Below are positions 30,077 to 30,935 of a DNA stretch of 30,935 nt, piece after piece. Origin of the DNA: an uncultured Tessaracoccus sp. GTDB lineage: Bacteria > Actinomycetota > Actinomycetes > Propionibacteriales > Propionibacteriaceae. A model generated the notes under the pieces. The model was not told where the DNA came from and did not search any database. It worked only from the letters and a program-made list of their open reading frames with translations. Within the stretch, counting starts at the first letter, position 1, and the number at the start of each line of letters is the position of its first letter. Position numbers and translations under genes: made by a program. The DNA lies in contig NZ_CALUCN010000024.1 in assembly GCF_943914565.1 (NCBI RefSeq), forward strand, positions 1-30,935, in the 5' to 3' direction.

Positions 30077-30091
30077 TAGCGTGGCCACATG
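30077..30091 (+). promoter_or_regulatory. -10 element and leaderless start of the membrane protein gene
   Basis: TAGCGT (30077-30082) is followed by exactly 6 nt and then ATG 30089, with no ribosome binding site between. No -35 is evident. Confidence 0.5.
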
Positions 30092-30817
30092 CTCGCCGGA
30101 CTCCTCATCGCTGCACTGCTCGTCGCAGGCATGGCGTTCGCGGTCCCGTGGATCTCCGAGCAACGCCCCAGCCCGGACGACCTCGCCGACGAGCCCACCG
30201 AACGGTTCTCGGAGTCGATGCGCATCCTCGACCACGACGGCCGGGACCACGACGACCCCGCCGCCGTCTCGACGCCCCTCACCCGCGCCGCGGAGTTCCG
30301 CGCCCTGCGCCTCACCGCTCGGCAGGCGGCCGCCCGCCGGCGCACCGTCCTGCTCGTCCTGCTCGCTGCGGCGGTCATCAGCGGCGTGCTGGGCGGCGCC
30401 AGCCTCATCGCGTGGTGGTCCTTCCTCGTGCCGACGGCGCTCGCGGTCGGGTTCATCGGCGTCGCCCGCGTCACGGTGGTGCGCATGCACCGCACCCTCG
30501 ACGCCCGCGCCGCGGAGCTCGACGCCGGGTTCGCCGACCACGAGGACACCGAGGTCATCGAGGTCGTGGACGAGGAGACGCAGTCGACCGAGTTCTCCGT
30601 CGACCTGAGCGCCCCCACCGACCTGGGTGCCTTCTGGGACCCGGTGCCGGTCACGGCCCCCACGTACGTGCAGCAGCCGCTCACGCCGCGGACCGTGCGC
30701 ACGATCGACCTCTCGGCACCCGTCGCACCCGAACGCCCGCTCGTCCCCACCGCCGATCACCCCGACGAGGTGCTCGCCGAGGACTCCGTCGCCCTGCCCC
30801 GCGCCATCGGGGAGTAG
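30089..30817 (+). CDS. Membrane protein, possible Glp receptor (GLPR)-like
   Basis: The 242-aa protein has an N-terminal hydrophobic helix (about 3-20, possibly a membrane anchor rather than a cleaved signal) ending VPWISEQ. A polar segment with EPTERFSESMRIL (35-47) and a basic patch (65-86) follow. Two further helices lie at about 86-108 and 110-127, then an acidic, Pro-rich tail of about 110 residues. An N-terminal helix, an ERFSxxMRxL motif and a helical hairpin recur, from memory, in the actinobacterial membrane proteins encoded next to MoeA/Glp (for example the Rv0996 locus), reported as Glp receptors in corynebacteria. Assignment rests on layout and one motif. Confidence 0.6.
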   Translation: MLAGLLIAALLVAGMAFAVPWISEQRPSPDDLADEPTERFSESMRILDHDGRDHDDPAAVSTPLTRAAEFRALRLTARQAAARRRTVLLVLLAAAVISGVLGGASLIAWWSFLVPTALAVGFIGVARVTVVRMHRTLDARAAELDAGFADHEDTEVIEVVDEETQSTEFSVDLSAPTDLGAFWDPVPVTAPTYVQQPLTPRTVRTIDLSAPVAPERPLVPTADHPDEVLAEDSVALPRAIGE

Positions 30818-30935
30818 CCCCTGCCCGTCCCTGGGGCCGGCTGCGCGGGCGCCACGGAGTCTGAGAATTTCACAGGCAACATCGTGGTACCTCATTGTCA
30901 ATTCCCCGGATGGTGGGGGCCGTACCTCACATGGT

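Overview
The window is a very GC-rich stretch of an actinobacterial chromosome. It has tightly overlapping genes, GTG starts, several apparently leaderless transcripts and two cobalamin riboswitches. About two thirds (299-19788) is an almost complete anaerobic (early cobalt insertion) adenosylcobalamin pathway. From memory, a fused cbiEGH gene is known from Propionibacterium freudenreichii, so I favour Propionibacteriaceae or a relative; the sequence alone does not settle the genus.

Layout. 1-298: start of a leftward gene cut by the window edge, with a promoter and LexA-like boxes. 299-2686 (leftward): cobT-cobU-cobS, nucleotide loop assembly. 2719-3459 (rightward): precorrin-6A reductase. 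3432-7055 (leftward): cobO, a CbiA-CobC fusion and cobA. 7102-7710 (rightward): cbiT. 7664-10116 (leftward): the cbiMNQO cobalt importer behind cobalamin riboswitch 1. 10333-12087 (rightward): cbiC-cbiD. 12091-17217 (leftward): cbiL-cbiF-cbiEGH fusion-cbiX/precorrin-2 dehydrogenase fusion behind riboswitch 2. 17414-19788 (leftward): cbiB-cbiP. 19860-20281: a gene-free block of tandem 20-bp and 34-bp repeats. 20288-20824: a histidine phosphatase, possibly the alpha-ribazole phosphatase. 20884-21450: an unknown small membrane protein beside tRNA-Arg(CCT). 21713-24685: a secreted GH85 endo-beta-N-acetylglucosaminidase with an odd C-terminal LPQTG. 24778-26504: a eukaryotic-type UDP-glucose pyrophosphorylase and a coupled unknown gene. 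26585-28663 (leftward): mscL, a SAF-domain protein, an FmdB zinc ribbon and 5-formyl-THF cyclo-ligase. 28681-30817 (rightward): a divergent MoeA-like (gephyrin-like, Glp) protein and a membrane protein resembling its partner.

How the genes work together. CobA makes precorrin-2. The CbiX/CysG-N fusion oxidises it and inserts the cobalt brought in by CbiMNQO. CbiL, CbiH, CbiF, CbiG, CbiD, CbiJ, CbiE, CbiT and CbiC carry out methylation, ring contraction and rearrangement to cobyrinate. CbiA amidates a and c, CobO adenosylates, CbiP makes cobyric acid, the CobC domain supplies aminopropanol phosphate, and CbiB, CobU, CobT and CobS finish the coenzyme. I saw no BluB for dimethylbenzimidazole, no cob(II)yrinate reductase, no threonine kinase and no uroporphyrinogen III enzymes here. 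Four pathway proteins carry nine activities through fusions or natural bifunctionality. The cobalt importer and the early methyltransferase operon are the riboswitch-controlled units, so repression should act on cobalt supply and pathway entry.
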